64,000 bases of DNA from Polynucleobacter sp. MG-5-Ahmo-C2 (lineage in GTDB: Bacteria > Pseudomonadota > Gammaproteobacteria > Burkholderiales > Burkholderiaceae), in the NCBI RefSeq assembly GCF_018687735.1, contig NZ_CP061304.1, positions 186,001 to 250,000 of the forward strand, written 5' to 3'. Of this stretch, positions 39,024 to 48,697 are shown piece after piece. A program made the translations under genes and the position numbers. Positions within the stretch are counted from its first letter, which is position 1; every line of letters begins with the position of its first letter. A model generated the notes under the pieces. The model was not told the DNA's origin and made no database searches. It was given only the letters and a program-made list of their open reading frames with translations.

Positions 39024-39551
39024 ATGAGTGCAAATCACATTCGACGGACCTTGTTGGGTTTAATTGCCACTGCGCCCATCGGCGGCTTAATCGCTTGTGG
39101 TTATCGCATGCGTGGCATGGTTGATTTGCCTTTCAAAGCGATTGCGATTACAGGCAGCCCATCACCCCCATTGCGTAATGATTTGCAGGCTGCCATTTTG
39201 ACTGGTACCGATGTTAAGGTGGCCATCAATCCTAAGGATGCCGATTTAATTTTAGATATCAGCAACGAAATCAATGGTCGAGAAATTTTGGCTTATAGCT
39301 CAACGGGTCAAGTTTCTGCTTATCGCTTAACCATTCGCGTAACGTTTAGAGCATATGACTTAGCTGGAGCAGAGATCATTCCCGATAGTGAAATTTACAT
39401 CACAAGGGATATGGATTTCTCGAACAGTACTGTTTTAGCAACCGATAGTCAGCAGATGCAATTCTTAACATTAATGCGTAAAGACTTGGCTGTGCAAATT
39501 TTGCGTCGCATTGCTGCTGCTGCAAAAAATCCTCAAGCAAGATCTTTCTAG
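39024..39551 (+). CDS. lptE: LPS assembly lipoprotein LptE
   Basis: Outer membrane lipoprotein that plugs and assembles the LptD translocon for lipopolysaccharide export. The 175 residues have a signal peptide with lipobox LIAC (lipidated Cys25), followed by GYRMRG, where LptE typically has CGFHLRG-like residues. It lies 14 bp after leuS and before holA, its standard position. The assignment rests mostly on the lipobox, length and neighbourhood, since LptE sequences diverge widely. Confidence 0.92.
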   Translation: MSANHIRRTLLGLIATAPIGGLIACGYRMRGMVDLPFKAIAITGSPSPPLRNDLQAAILTGTDVKVAINPKDADLILDISNEINGREILAYSSTGQVSAYRLTIRVTFRAYDLAGAEIIPDSEIYITRDMDFSNSTVLATDSQQMQFLTLMRKDLAVQILRRIAAAAKNPQARSF

Positions 39552-39570
39552 GGGCGGATAGAGAACTTGC

Positions 39571-40632
39571 ATGGTTAAAGTTGATGTCTTGCAGGCACAT
39601 CTCAAATCGCTGAGCTCTGGTGTTGCCATGCTGCCGCTTTATGTTTTTAGTGGTGATGAGCCTCTTTTAATGATGGAAGCGATGGATCAACTGCGATCAA
39701 CTGCGAAGAAGTTAGGTTTTACCGATCGTGAAGTCATGGTGCAAGAGCGCGGCTTTGATTGGAGTGCTTTGATGAATGCAGGTCAAACCATGTCTTTGTT
39801 TGGTGATAAGCGCTGGGTCGAGTTACGCATACCAACTGGAAAGCCCGGTCGTGATGGGGCTGATGCCTTAAAGCAATTTGCCACACAAATAGCCTCTCAG
39901 CAAGATGGCGCAAATGGGCCTGATACAGTTGTTTGTATTGTGCTACCAAGATTGGATGGAAAGACCAAGACATCCGCTTGGTTTAGCGCTTTAGATGATG
40001 TTGGTATGGCTATTCAGGTGGATACCTTGGACCGTGGTCTTTTGCCACAATGGATTGCTGGTCGGCTTAAAAAGCAAGGTCAAGAAGTCGAGGCTGGGCC
40101 TGAGGGTCAGCGCGCTTTGGAATTTATTGCTGATCAGGTGGAGGGTAATTTAATTGCCGCCCATCAAGAAATATTGAAATTGGGTTTGCTATACCCTGAG
40201 GGTAAGGTAAGTGAAGAGCAAATTCGTTCTTCAATCCTGAAGGTAGCGCGCTATAACGTTTTTGAACTAACTGAGGCCATGCTTGCTGGTGATTTACCTA
40301 GGCTAAATCGCATGTTAGATGGTTTAAAAGGCGAGGGTGAGCCTTTGGTATTAATTTTGTGGAGCGTAACCGAAGAGCTTCGGCTACTATCTAAATTAAA
40401 GGCTGCAAGCGATGCTGGTGAATCTGTTCAACAGCTCATGCGGGTCAATCGGATTTGGGGTAATAAAGAGCGTTTATACCCAGCTGCTATTAGAAGGGTC
40501 CAACCCATCAAGCTACGCAAAGCAATGCAGCTTGCTGCAGGTTTGGACCGGCAGTCTAAAGGATTGCATGCGGTAGAGCTGCCGGCAGATCCATGGGATG
40601 GTTTACGTTTAGTTGGAAATTTATTGCGGTAA
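39571..40632 (+). CDS. holA: DNA polymerase III, delta subunit
   Basis: Clamp-loader subunit that opens the beta sliding clamp. The 353 residues show the HolA pattern: PLYVFSGDEPLLMMEAMDQLR at the N-terminus (the clamp-binding wrench), a degenerate AAA+ core, and a C-terminal helical collar. It lies between lptE and proA as in many betaproteobacteria. A 10-bp direct duplication (GATCAACTGC twice, 39685-39704) lies in the coding sequence and does not disturb the frame. Confidence 0.95.
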   Translation: MVKVDVLQAHLKSLSSGVAMLPLYVFSGDEPLLMMEAMDQLRSTAKKLGFTDREVMVQERGFDWSALMNAGQTMSLFGDKRWVELRIPTGKPGRDGADALKQFATQIASQQDGANGPDTVVCIVLPRLDGKTKTSAWFSALDDVGMAIQVDTLDRGLLPQWIAGRLKKQGQEVEAGPEGQRALEFIADQVEGNLIAAHQEILKLGLLYPEGKVSEEQIRSSILKVARYNVFELTEAMLAGDLPRLNRMLDGLKGEGEPLVLILWSVTEELRLLSKLKAASDAGESVQQLMRVNRIWGNKERLYPAAIRRVQPIKLRKAMQLAAGLDRQSKGLHAVELPADPWDGLRLVGNLLR

Positions 40633-40652
40633 TGGTTTAGAAAGTTAGGAAG

Positions 40653-41930
40653 ATGAGTTCAAGTATTCAAGAGATGATGCAAGACATTGGTAAGCGGGCC
40701 CGTGGCGCATCGCGTGCAATGGCTCGGGCATCTGCTGAGCAAAAGAATCAAGCGCTCTTGCATATTGCTAAGCTTGTACGTCAAAAAGCAGATGAAATTC
40801 AGAAAGTCAATTTACAAGATGTTGAGCGCGCAAAAGGGAATGGCCAAGATGCTGCTTTTATAGACCGCTTAACAATGACTCCAAAGACAATCGAAACAAT
40901 GGCCCTAGGTCTTGAGCAAATCGTTTCCTTGGATGACCCGATTGGAAAAATTTCCTCCTTTCAAAAGCAGGCATCTGGTATTGAAATTGCTCAAATGCGT
41001 GTTCCACTGGGCGTCATTGGAATTATTTACGAGTCACGCCCTAATGTCACGATTGATGCGGCAGCACTTTGTCTGAAATCAGGCAATGCTGTGATTTTGC
41101 GGGGTGGTTCAGAGGCAATCGATTCCAATACTTTGTTGGCTCAAATTATCCAAAAAGGATTGGCTGCAGCAAATCTTCCTGAGGATGCTGTGCAGGTTGT
41201 CACTACAACAGACCGTAGCGCTGTTGGCGAAATGATTACGATGACTCAATATATTGATGTGATCGTGCCACGGGGCGGCAAGAGCTTGATTGCTCGTCTG
41301 ATGGCCGAAGCACGTGTGCCAATGATTAAGCATTTGGATGGTATCTGCCATACCTATATTGATGCGGATGCAGATATCGCGATGGCGGTAAAGGTTTGCG
41401 ATAACGCTAAAACGCAGCGTTATGCGCCATGCAATGCGATGGAGACCCTATTGGTAAATAAAGGGGTTGCGCAAAAAGTACTGCCTACGCTTTGTAAGAT
41501 TTATCAAGACAAAGGTGTGGAGTTGCGGGTTGATAGCTTGACTCGCAATACGCTTGAGGCAAATGGCTTTAAAGGTTTAGTGGATGCGACAGAAGAGGAT
41601 TGGCATACAGAATATTTAGCCCCCATTCTTTCCATTAAGACTGTGGCTGACATTGATGAAGCTATGAATCATATTGAGCGTTATGGGAGTAAGCATACCG
41701 ATGCGATTATTACTAATAATGAGGCCCAGGCGGATCGTTTCTTGCGCGAAGTAGATAGTGCAAGCGTGATGGTAAATGCCAGTACACGCTTTGCAGATGG
41801 CTTCGAATATGGCTTAGGCGCAGAGATTGGCATTTCTAATGACAAACTACATGCCCGAGGTCCGGTTGGTCTAGATGGCTTAACCTCGCTGAAATATATC
41901 GTCATGGGTCATGGCGAGATTCGCGCTTAA
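40653..41930 (+). CDS. proA: Gamma-glutamyl phosphate reductase
   Basis: Second step of proline synthesis, reducing gamma-glutamyl phosphate to the semialdehyde with NADPH. The 425 residues have the aldehyde dehydrogenase-like fold: [17 protein letters not shown], the GGSEAIDSN loop, VPRGGKSLI, and the catalytic Cys in [15 protein letters not shown]. The C-terminal [16 protein letters not shown] is a ProA hallmark. The small membrane protein gene starts 4 bp after the stop. Confidence 0.97.
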   Translation: MSSSIQEMMQDIGKRARGASRAMARASAEQKNQALLHIAKLVRQKADEIQKVNLQDVERAKGNGQDAAFIDRLTMTPKTIETMALGLEQIVSLDDPIGKISSFQKQASGIEIAQMRVPLGVIGIIYESRPNVTIDAAALCLKSGNAVILRGGSEAIDSNTLLAQIIQKGLAAANLPEDAVQVVTTTDRSAVGEMITMTQYIDVIVPRGGKSLIARLMAEARVPMIKHLDGICHTYIDADADIAMAVKVCDNAKTQRYAPCNAMETLLVNKGVAQKVLPTLCKIYQDKGVELRVDSLTRNTLEANGFKGLVDATEEDWHTEYLAPILSIKTVADIDEAMNHIERYGSKHTDAIITNNEAQADRFLREVDSASVMVNASTRFADGFEYGLGAEIGISNDKLHARGPVGLDGLTSLKYIVMGHGEIRA

Positions 41931-41934
41931 AAAT

Positions 41935-42360
41935 ATGACGAACTCTTACCTTTGGGTTAAAACTTTCCATATTGTTTTTATTACTTCCTGGTTTGCGGGG
42001 CTGTTTTATCTTCCCCGAATTTTTGTGAACTTAGCTGAAGAAAAAAATTCAGATTCCTATACCCGCCTGCTAGGGATGGCCGATCGCCTCTTCCGATTTA
42101 TGACTATCTTGGCAGTACCGGCTATCTTGCTGGGCCTAATACTTTGGCTTTACTTTGGTATTGGTGCGGGTGATATCTGGATGCACGCCAAGTTATTTTT
42201 TGTTCTCTTAGTGATTGGCTACCACCACGCCTGTTATAGCTTATTAAAAAAGTTTCGTGCGGGTGCGAATACTAAGTCTGGTGTTTGGTATCGCTGGTTT
42301 AATGAAGTACCAGTCATTCTGCTGGTTGTCATTGTTGCTCTGGTTCTTTTTAAGCCTTGA
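41935..42360 (+). CDS. hemJ: HemJ/CopD-like membrane protein
   Basis: Small inner membrane protein of 141 residues with about four transmembrane helices. The N-terminus YLWVKTFHIVFITSWFAGLFY closely follows the HemJ family, which oxidises protoporphyrinogen IX to protoporphyrin IX in many bacteria lacking HemG or HemY. His12 is in the position of the conserved HemJ histidine. The same fold is also annotated CopD (copper resistance). The haem gene hemL two genes downstream supports HemJ. The start at 41935 follows proA; an upstream start would overlap it. Confidence 0.78.
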   Translation: MTNSYLWVKTFHIVFITSWFAGLFYLPRIFVNLAEEKNSDSYTRLLGMADRLFRFMTILAVPAILLGLILWLYFGIGAGDIWMHAKLFFVLLVIGYHHACYSLLKKFRAGANTKSGVWYRWFNEVPVILLVVIVALVLFKP

Positions 42361-42414
42361 GTTCAGTCCAGTATCAGCGCCCCATTTTTTCACTCTTTTT
42401 AGACTGTTAGCCCC

Positions 42415-43878
42415 ATGAGATTTTTTGTTGTTTGTCCAGGCGGTTTAGAAGCACCGCTTGCTCAGGAGCTTGCAGAGATTGCGCAGCGCCCTGATTCCAA
42501 GGCCCTGGGGGCTTGGGTGATCGATCCAACTCCAACTAGCCCAACTGGTGGCATTGGTCTTGCCGCACCGATTTCTGCGGCGATGGCTTTGAATTTACAT
42601 TCCAGAATTGCTAGTCGCGTGTTGTTACAGATGGCGCAAGCGCCTTATCGGCAAGAAGAAGATCTCTATAAGTTAGCAAGTGGCTTAGCTTGGGAAGATT
42701 GGTTTACCTCTAAACAAACATTGCGCGTTGATGTGACTGCGCATCGATCTCCATTAAAAAGTTTGAACTTTGCAACCCTCAAGATTAAAGATGCCATCGT
42801 AGATCGCTTGCGTGACGTCACGGGCGATCGCCCCAGTATTGATACTGCGTTTCCGGATGTACGAGTGCAGGCGCATTTAACTGCAACCCAAATTACGATT
42901 TACTTGGATACCTCTGGTGAGGCTCTTTTCAAGCGAGGTTGGCGTGATGAAAAAGGCGATGCTCCTTTGAAAGAGAATTTAGCTGCAGGGATTTTGTCAA
43001 TTACTGGCTGGAAACCTGGACAGTCTTTGTTTGACCCGATGTGTGGTAGCGGAACCTTTTTGATCGAGGCCGCTCAGATAACGCTGTCTATTCCGCCTGG
43101 GGCAATTCGGGCAGGGATATATGGTGACGATGCGAAGCCTAGCAGATTGGCCTATCGTTCCTTAGTTAGCTCTGCGGAAGGCTTTGGCTTTCAGAGACTC
43201 AAGCCATTTAATGAGGCAGCAGAGCAAAAGCGTTGGGGTACTTTAAAAGAAGCCGTCCTTACACAAATGCTAGAAAAGCGTAAGCAATATCCGAATGCGG
43301 ATTCATTAAAAATCAGTGGTGGTGATATTAATGAAAAATTAGTCTCTATGTATAAAGGCAATTGGCAGAGAGCGCAGTTACCTGATCAACCGCTTGTGCG
43401 CCAGGTCGATGCTCTCGCTAGCAAGCCCCCAGTGAATTCTAAAGACGGTGTGATGTTATTAAATCCACCGTATGGCGAGCGTCTTGCCATTAAGGGCGGT
43501 AGAGGCGGAGTCGCGCAGGACCACGACTCCCGAGGTGAGGGTAATACTGAGTATGATGTTGAGCCAGAAAATCGCTTTGAGATGAATTTAGAAACTGGTC
43601 GTCAGAGCGCCAAACGCTCCAGCCGTGAGTCTTTGAAGAAACTGCAAGCTCAGGAAGAGCAAGATCCCAAGTTTGTGGAGTTTTTGCGCCAATTTGGTCA
43701 GCACTTAAAAGATGCTTTTGGTGGCTGGAATGTCTTTGTATTGACTGCTGATATGACCTTGCCAGGACAGCTTCGCATTAAGGAATCAAAGCGTACCCCA
43801 TTATTTAATGGTCCTTTGGAGTGCCGTTTATTTAAGTTTGAGATGCATGCCAAGCGCCCTTCTTCAAGTGAAGGCTAA
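42415..43878 (+). CDS. THUMP-domain RNA methyltransferase (RlmL-like, 23S rRNA m2G)
   Basis: Predicted SAM-dependent N2-guanine methyltransferase of 23S rRNA, corresponding to the RlmL half of RlmKL. The 487 residues comprise an N-terminal ferredoxin-like/THUMP region (about 1-165), the UPF0020 domain with DPMCGSGTFLIEAA, and the catalytic NPPYGERL. After NPPY there is a charged, low-complexity insertion of roughly 60 residues (Gly/Arg/Glu-rich) before the fold resumes at FLRQFGQHLKDAF. The RlmK half is not fused. A rubredoxin gene follows after 60 bp. Confidence 0.85.
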   Translation: MRFFVVCPGGLEAPLAQELAEIAQRPDSKALGAWVIDPTPTSPTGGIGLAAPISAAMALNLHSRIASRVLLQMAQAPYRQEEDLYKLASGLAWEDWFTSKQTLRVDVTAHRSPLKSLNFATLKIKDAIVDRLRDVTGDRPSIDTAFPDVRVQAHLTATQITIYLDTSGEALFKRGWRDEKGDAPLKENLAAGILSITGWKPGQSLFDPMCGSGTFLIEAAQITLSIPPGAIRAGIYGDDAKPSRLAYRSLVSSAEGFGFQRLKPFNEAAEQKRWGTLKEAVLTQMLEKRKQYPNADSLKISGGDINEKLVSMYKGNWQRAQLPDQPLVRQVDALASKPPVNSKDGVMLLNPPYGERLAIKGGRGGVAQDHDSRGEGNTEYDVEPENRFEMNLETGRQSAKRSSRESLKKLQAQEEQDPKFVEFLRQFGQHLKDAFGGWNVFVLTADMTLPGQLRIKESKRTPLFNGPLECRLFKFEMHAKRPSSSEG

Positions 43879-43938
43879 GCACTTAAAATAAAGTTATCAC
43901 TGATTCAATACCAAAGAAATAAAGCGGAGAGTAAGCAA

Positions 43939-44109
43939 ATGGAATTTAAAACGTATATGTGTCTGATCTGTGGTTGGGTCTACGATGAAGCGGTAGGTTT
44001 GCCTGACGAAGGTATTGCTCCAGGCACCCTCTGGAAAGACGTTCCAATGAATTGGACCTGTCCAGAATGTGGTGCTCGTAAAGAAGACTTTGAAATGATG
44101 GCAATTTAG
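43939..44109 (+). CDS. rubA: Rubredoxin
   Basis: Small mononuclear iron electron carrier of 56 residues. Both iron-binding pairs are present, Cys8-x2-Cys11 (MCLICGWVY) and Cys41-x2-Cys44 (WTCPECGARK), with the conserved GLPDEGIAPGT loop between. Typical electron acceptors are alkane or fatty-acid monooxygenases and oxygen-detoxifying enzymes; none is adjacent, so the partner is unknown. AGAGTAAG provides a weak ribosome binding site. The hemL gene follows, its start 27 bp after the rubredoxin stop. The symbol follows common usage. Confidence 0.95.
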   Translation: MEFKTYMCLICGWVYDEAVGLPDEGIAPGTLWKDVPMNWTCPECGARKEDFEMMAI

Positions 44110-44136
44110 TTGGGAAAGCACGACGAGGAATTGACT

Positions 44137-45438
44137 GTGGCAAAAGTAGATCGGAACGAGGCTTTATTCGAGCGCGCACAAAAAACTATTCCCGGTGGCG
44201 TGAATTCTCCTGTGCGGGCGTTTCGTCAGGTAGGCGGTACACCTCGTTTTGTTACTAAAGCCAAGGGGCCTTACTTTTGGGATGCGGAAAATAAGCGTTA
44301 TATCGATTTGATTATGTCTTGGGGTCCCATGATTGTGGGTCATGCAAACCCAGAAGTAGTTGAGGCGGTACAAAAAGCGGCAGAAACCAGTTTTAGCTAC
44401 GGCGCGCCAACTGAGGGCGAGATCGAGCTGGCTGAACGTCTCTGTGGATTGATGCCTAGCATTGAGCAAGTGCGTATGGTATCCAGTGGCACCGAAGCGA
44501 CGATGAGCGCTTTACGACTTGCGCGTGGCTATACCGGTCGTGACTTAATTATTAAGTTTGAGGGTTGCTATCACGGTCATGCAGACAGCCTTTTGGTGAA
44601 GGCTGGCTCTGGTTTATTGACCTTTGCAGACTCCACTCACAATGCGCCCTCTTCTGGCGGGGTTCCTCAGGATTTAGTGAAACACACTCTAGTGCTGCCA
44701 TATAACGATGTGGCTGCAATTGAAGAGGTTTTCAAAAAACAAGGTAATCAGATTGCGGCTGTCATTCTAGAGCCAATTGCAGGCAATATGAATTTGATTC
44801 AGCCCTCAAAAGAATTTTTATCAGCAATTCGTAATCTCACCAGCAAGCATGGCAGTGTTTTGATTTACGATGAAGTGATGACAGGATTTAGGGTTGCTTT
44901 AGGTGGTGCTCAATCTTTGCAAGGCATCACCCCAGACCTTACTTGCTTAGGTAAAGTCATGGGCGGTGGTATGCCGATGGCAGCCTTTGGTGGAAAAAAA
45001 GAAATCATGTCGAAGCTTGCTCCTTTAGGTAATGTCTACCAAGCGGGCACGCTGTCTGGTAATCCGGTGGCAGTGGCGGCAGGTCTCAAGACTTTGGAGA
45101 TTATTGCTCGAGAAGGTTTTTATGAATGCCTTACTCTTCAAACTGAAAAGTTGATGGCTGGCTTAAAGCAAGTAGCTGATAAAGCAAGTATTCCGTTTGC
45201 AGTCGATAGCGTTGGGGGCATGTTTGGTTTTTACTTTGCTAACCAGGTCCCTGCGTCTTATGAAGCAGTTACAAAGTCTGATATTGAAGCGTTCAAGAAA
45301 TTCTTTCATCTCATGCTAGATGAGGGAGTTTATCTTGCACCATCAGCTTATGAGGCTGGATTTACTTCGATTGCGCATGACAATGAAGTAGTCAATGCCA
45401 TTATTACTGCCGCTGAGAGCGCATTTAGAAAACTCTAG
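44137..45438 (+). CDS. hemL: Glutamate-1-semialdehyde 2,1-aminomutase
   Basis: PLP enzyme that forms 5-aminolevulinate in the C5 haem pathway. The 433 residues contain the [18 protein letters not shown] segment, [10 protein letters not shown], and the PLP-binding Lys273 in [11 protein letters not shown]. The GTG start at 44137 is chosen because GAGGA lies seven bases upstream; an earlier in-frame TTG at 44110 has no ribosome binding site and would abut the rubredoxin stop. It is convergent with apaH, with a weak hairpin at the junction. Confidence 0.95.
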   Translation: MAKVDRNEALFERAQKTIPGGVNSPVRAFRQVGGTPRFVTKAKGPYFWDAENKRYIDLIMSWGPMIVGHANPEVVEAVQKAAETSFSYGAPTEGEIELAERLCGLMPSIEQVRMVSSGTEATMSALRLARGYTGRDLIIKFEGCYHGHADSLLVKAGSGLLTFADSTHNAPSSGGVPQDLVKHTLVLPYNDVAAIEEVFKKQGNQIAAVILEPIAGNMNLIQPSKEFLSAIRNLTSKHGSVLIYDEVMTGFRVALGGAQSLQGITPDLTCLGKVMGGGMPMAAFGGKKEIMSKLAPLGNVYQAGTLSGNPVAVAAGLKTLEIIAREGFYECLTLQTEKLMAGLKQVADKASIPFAVDSVGGMFGFYFANQVPASYEAVTKSDIEAFKKFFHLMLDEGVYLAPSAYEAGFTSIAHDNEVVNAIITAAESAFRKL

Positions 45439-45439
45439 G

Positions 45440-45458
45440 AAATGTAGTAATTACATTT
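45440..45458. terminator. Weak hairpin between convergent hemL and apaH
   Basis: A 7-bp stem AAATGTA/TACATTT with a five-base AT loop spans the hemL trailer and the apaH stop codon. Only short T or A runs flank it, so termination is plausible but not assured. Confidence 0.35.
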
Positions 45459-46290
45459 TGAGTGGATGATCGTAGCCGTCTACTTGGATGATCTCAAGAC
45501 TTTTTGAATCCTTGTTGGAGTTGGCAATTTCCAGTGCGGTCAATTTGCCACCCCATACACAGCCAGTGTCTAGGCCAATGACATTATTACGTCTTAGCAG
45601 ACCCAGTGTGGACCAGTGGCCAAAGTAAATAAGAGTGTTGGCAGTTTTACGTTTGGGTGCCTTAAACCAGGGGATATAACCCTTGGGGCCATTTCCTAAA
45701 CCCTCTTTACTTTCAAATTCCATTTGTCCGCTGGGTGTGCAAAAGCGCATACGAGTAAGTGCATTAGTGATAACGCGTAAACGCTCATAACCTTTTAATG
45801 AGTTACTCCATTTATTGGGGGTATTGCCATACATATTTGCTAGAAATTGTTTATAGGATTTGCCGCGCAAAGCCCTCTCAACCTCTTGAGCGCATTCAAG
45901 TGTTTGCTGTAAGTCCCATTGTGGAAGTACTCCAGCGTGAACTGTAAGTACCTTGCCATTACTAAGCGCCATAGGCCTATTGCGTACCCAGTCAATCAGT
46001 TCTTTGCGATCTGGGGCCTTTAGGATGGGGTCAACGGTATCTAAACCCTTAGTCTTGCGCACACCAGCATCAATAGCGAGTAGATGAAGATCATGGTTTC
46101 CTAAAATGCACTCTGCACGACCTGATTCTTGCAGAGATTTAAGTTGTCGCAGTGCCGCAAGGGAGTTTGGACCGCGATTCACTAAATCCCCCAAAAAAAT
46201 CATATTTGATTTTTTAGGAAGCTTCTTTACTAGGGCTTTCAGTGAGGGCGCACATCCTTGAATGTCGCCGACAGCATAGATTTTGCTCAT
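45451..46290 (-). CDS. apaH: Symmetrical bis(5'-nucleosyl)-tetraphosphatase
   Basis: Metallophosphoesterase that hydrolyses Ap4A to ADP and also removes Np4 caps from RNA. The 279 residues carry GDIQGC, GDLVNRGPNS and GNHDLHLLA, the metal-binding motifs, and a C-terminal IGLDTGCVWGG segment typical of ApaH. It follows phrB by 33 bp and may be cotranscribed with it. With rppH at the window start, two RNA decapping-type enzymes occur here, probably by coincidence. Confidence 0.96.
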   Translation of the reverse strand: MSKIYAVGDIQGCAPSLKALVKKLPKKSNMIFLGDLVNRGPNSLAALRQLKSLQESGRAECILGNHDLHLLAIDAGVRKTKGLDTVDPILKAPDRKELIDWVRNRPMALSNGKVLTVHAGVLPQWDLQQTLECAQEVERALRGKSYKQFLANMYGNTPNKWSNSLKGYERLRVITNALTRMRFCTPSGQMEFESKEGLGNGPKGYIPWFKAPKRKTANTLIYFGHWSTLGLLRRNNVIGLDTGCVWGGKLTALEIANSNKDSKSLEIIQVDGYDHPLKM

Positions 46291-46323
46291 ATCCTATCTT
46301 AGCGGAAAAGCAAGCTTTAGACC

Positions 46324-47799
46324 TTACTGACTCACTTTCTTGACTACGCTATAGCGCAGCAAAGTTTTTTTGCGTGCCTCATCGTGATCAACCACAGGAA
46401 GGGGGTAGTCTCTGCCCAGCACTAAGCCGGCAGCCTCGAGTTCAATATGCCCAGCTTGCCAAGGAGCGTGAATCGATTTCTTAGAGAGTTTTTCGAGTTG
46501 CGGTAGATAGCGCTTTATAAATTTGCCCTCAGAATCAAATTTCTCTGATTGAGTAATGGGGTTAAAGATCCGGAAATAGGGCTGGGCATCGCAGCCCGAT
46601 GAAGACGCCCACTGCCAGCCGCCATTATTAGAAGAGAGTTCAAAGTCATTGAGGTGTTCAGCAAAGTAGGCCTCACCCCAGCGCCAGTCAATGCCAAGAT
46701 CTTTGGTCAGAAAGCTGGCTACTACCATGCGTAAGCGATTGTGCATGTAACCGCTCTGATTGAGTTGGTGCATCGCTGCATCGACTAGTGGGTAGCCTGT
46801 CTTGCCTTCGCACCAAGCTGTAAAGAGTTTTTTGGCATGAGCACCGCTCTCCCAAGCGATGTTGTTGTAGTCTGGTTTGAAAGAGTCGCCTTCAGCTAGC
46901 CTCGGATGATTGGCCAAAATCATGAAATAAAAGTCACGCCAAATAAGCTCGCTTAACCAAATCGTCGCACCCATACTGCCAGCAAGCATACGCCTATGGG
47001 CTTCGCGCACCAGGCCTCTAATGGAGAGCATACCAAAGCGTAAATGCGTTGATAAATAACTGACGCCTTTAATGGCAGGGAAGTCTCTGCCGATTTGGTA
47101 TTGATCAATGCGGGAAAGAAAGTCTTCCAGAAATACTTGACCACCTTCAGAGCCCGGTGGTAAATAGGCTTCAATGCCAGTAGCGCAAAATCCCATAGAT
47201 TCTAGGGAGGGGAATGGGGTGTCTAGATTTTTGGGGATGGCGGCAAATTGACTTGGCTTAGGTTTACATTCATGTGCGTCCAAATCTTTTTCTTGCAGCG
47301 TTTTGAGCCAATTATTTTTATAAGGTGTGAAGATGGAAAAGACCGTATTCGAGTTGGTAAGAATTTCTTTCTTCTCAAAAATCACTTGATCTTTAAAGTC
47401 TTCAAACTGAATACTAAGTTTTTCTAATGCAGTCTTAACAGCATTATCTCTAGCGATAGCAGATGGCTCATAGTCATGATTGGCAAACACGCTATCAACC
47501 CCAAGCTCTTTGGCAATCTGAGGGATACATTCAATCGGCTTGCCAAATCGAACAATCAGGCCCCCGCCTAAAGCGCGCAACTCCTCATCTATTTGCTTTA
47601 GACCTTGCCAAATAAAATCAACACGGCGCTCGTGTTTTAAACCTTGGGCATTTAGCTCACCTTGGATGAGGGGCTTCAGAATGCCTTCATCAAAAATAAA
47701 GCTTAACCAAACCTGCTTAGCCTCCTTAAGGGCGTGGGATAGGGCAGCATTGTCATAAAGACGAAGATCGCGACGGAGCCAAACCAGAGCTTTTTGCAT
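46324..47799 (-). CDS. phrB: Deoxyribodipyrimidine photolyase
   Basis: Light-driven repair of cyclobutane pyrimidine dimers. The 491 residues have the N-terminal antenna-binding Rossmann domain (ALVWLRRDLRLYDNAALSHAL) and the C-terminal FAD-binding helical domain, with ELIWRDFYFMIL, MHNRLRMVVASFLTKDL and NNGGWQWASSSGCDAQPYFR. The Trp residues of the electron chain fit a CPD class I photolyase rather than a cryptochrome, by overall resemblance. It is divergent from the YdcF-like gene (75 bp). Confidence 0.96.
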   Translation of the reverse strand: MQKALVWLRRDLRLYDNAALSHALKEAKQVWLSFIFDEGILKPLIQGELNAQGLKHERRVDFIWQGLKQIDEELRALGGGLIVRFGKPIECIPQIAKELGVDSVFANHDYEPSAIARDNAVKTALEKLSIQFEDFKDQVIFEKKEILTNSNTVFSIFTPYKNNWLKTLQEKDLDAHECKPKPSQFAAIPKNLDTPFPSLESMGFCATGIEAYLPPGSEGGQVFLEDFLSRIDQYQIGRDFPAIKGVSYLSTHLRFGMLSIRGLVREAHRRMLAGSMGATIWLSELIWRDFYFMILANHPRLAEGDSFKPDYNNIAWESGAHAKKLFTAWCEGKTGYPLVDAAMHQLNQSGYMHNRLRMVVASFLTKDLGIDWRWGEAYFAEHLNDFELSSNNGGWQWASSSGCDAQPYFRIFNPITQSEKFDSEGKFIKRYLPQLEKLSKKSIHAPWQAGHIELEAAGLVLGRDYPLPVVDHDEARKKTLLRYSVVKKVSQ

Positions 47800-47874
47800 A
47801 GCCCCTATATTAGGGCTAATTTAGGGAGAGTGCAGGAGACATGACTTCTAGGGAGGTTAATATCTATAGCAATA

Positions 47875-48675
47875 ATGGATACGATCTTTTTTATTCTCTC
47901 GAAGGTAGTGCAATTTTGCATTGAACCCCTGAATTGGGTGATGATTTTCATTGTGCTGGGATTGCTCTTTTTGAGCTTGAGAAACCCCCATCTTTCTAAA
48001 CGATTTTTAGTTTTTGCCCTTCTAGATTTGTTAATCGTTGGGTGGTTGCCTGCATCTGAGGTTTTTCTGAGGGCCCTTGAGGATTCGGTTCCAAAAATAG
48101 AAATTGGAAAATTGTCCAAAGAGAACTTTGGCGGGATCATTATTTTGGGTGGCGCAATTGAGGGCGGGGAAATTGCAATAGACCGCGGTGAGATCTCTAT
48201 TTACTCATCCGCTGAGCGAGTGACGAAGGCCTTCGAGCTTATTAGGAAGTATCCTGATTTACCGTTCATCTTTAGTGGGTTTTCTGGGCGAATTGCTCCA
48301 AAAGGGGTATCTGAAGCAGACGCATTTAAACAGCTCATTCAAGAACAGGGTTTAGCAGATAGGGCTGGGTACTATGAAAATCAGTCGCGCAATACCTATG
48401 AGAATGTAGTCTTTATAAAGCCCATGATCGCAGAGATTGAAAAAGGTAAGCCTGAAAAACCATGGCTTCTAATTACCTCGGCAAGTCATATGTATCGATC
48501 GGTGAAGATTTTCCAAAAGCAGAGCATGGAAGTCATCCCTTTGCCGGTGGATTACCAAACCGCCAATAGCCTTCAGTGGACTGCATTTGATTTGTTTGAA
48601 GGGGCTCAAAACTGGAATAGACTGGTTCACGAAATAATTGGACTTTTTGCTTATTGGGTTACGGGAAAAATCTAG
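47875..48675 (+). CDS. YdcF/ElyC-family membrane protein (DUF218)
   Basis: Inner membrane protein of 266 residues with two N-terminal transmembrane helices (about 4-24 and 35-55) and a periplasmic DUF218 domain starting near IIILGGAIEGGE. SRNTYENV and ITSASHMYRSVKIF are typical of the family. ElyC (YcbC) affects peptidoglycan precursor metabolism in E. coli, but the molecular activity of the family is not established. It lies 22 bp upstream of algH and may belong to the same transcript. Confidence 0.85.
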   Translation: MDTIFFILSKVVQFCIEPLNWVMIFIVLGLLFLSLRNPHLSKRFLVFALLDLLIVGWLPASEVFLRALEDSVPKIEIGKLSKENFGGIIILGGAIEGGEIAIDRGEISIYSSAERVTKAFELIRKYPDLPFIFSGFSGRIAPKGVSEADAFKQLIQEQGLADRAGYYENQSRNTYENVVFIKPMIAEIEKGKPEKPWLLITSASHMYRSVKIFQKQSMEVIPLPVDYQTANSLQWTAFDLFEGAQNWNRLVHEIIGLFAYWVTGKI

Positions 48676-48697
48676 ATATTCTGTAAAATAGGCTTAT

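Noticed and set aside
39685..39704. 10-bp direct duplication GATCAACTGC in holA
   Set aside because: The two copies lie in different codon phases and encode normal HolA residues; chance is enough.
44110..44136. TTG start for hemL right after the rubredoxin stop
   Set aside because: No ribosome binding site; the GTG at 44137 has GAGGA at the right distance and gives a normal HemL length.
47805..48140. Minus-strand open frame opposite the YdcF-like gene
   Set aside because: It is antisense to a well-supported membrane protein and has no recognisable domain.
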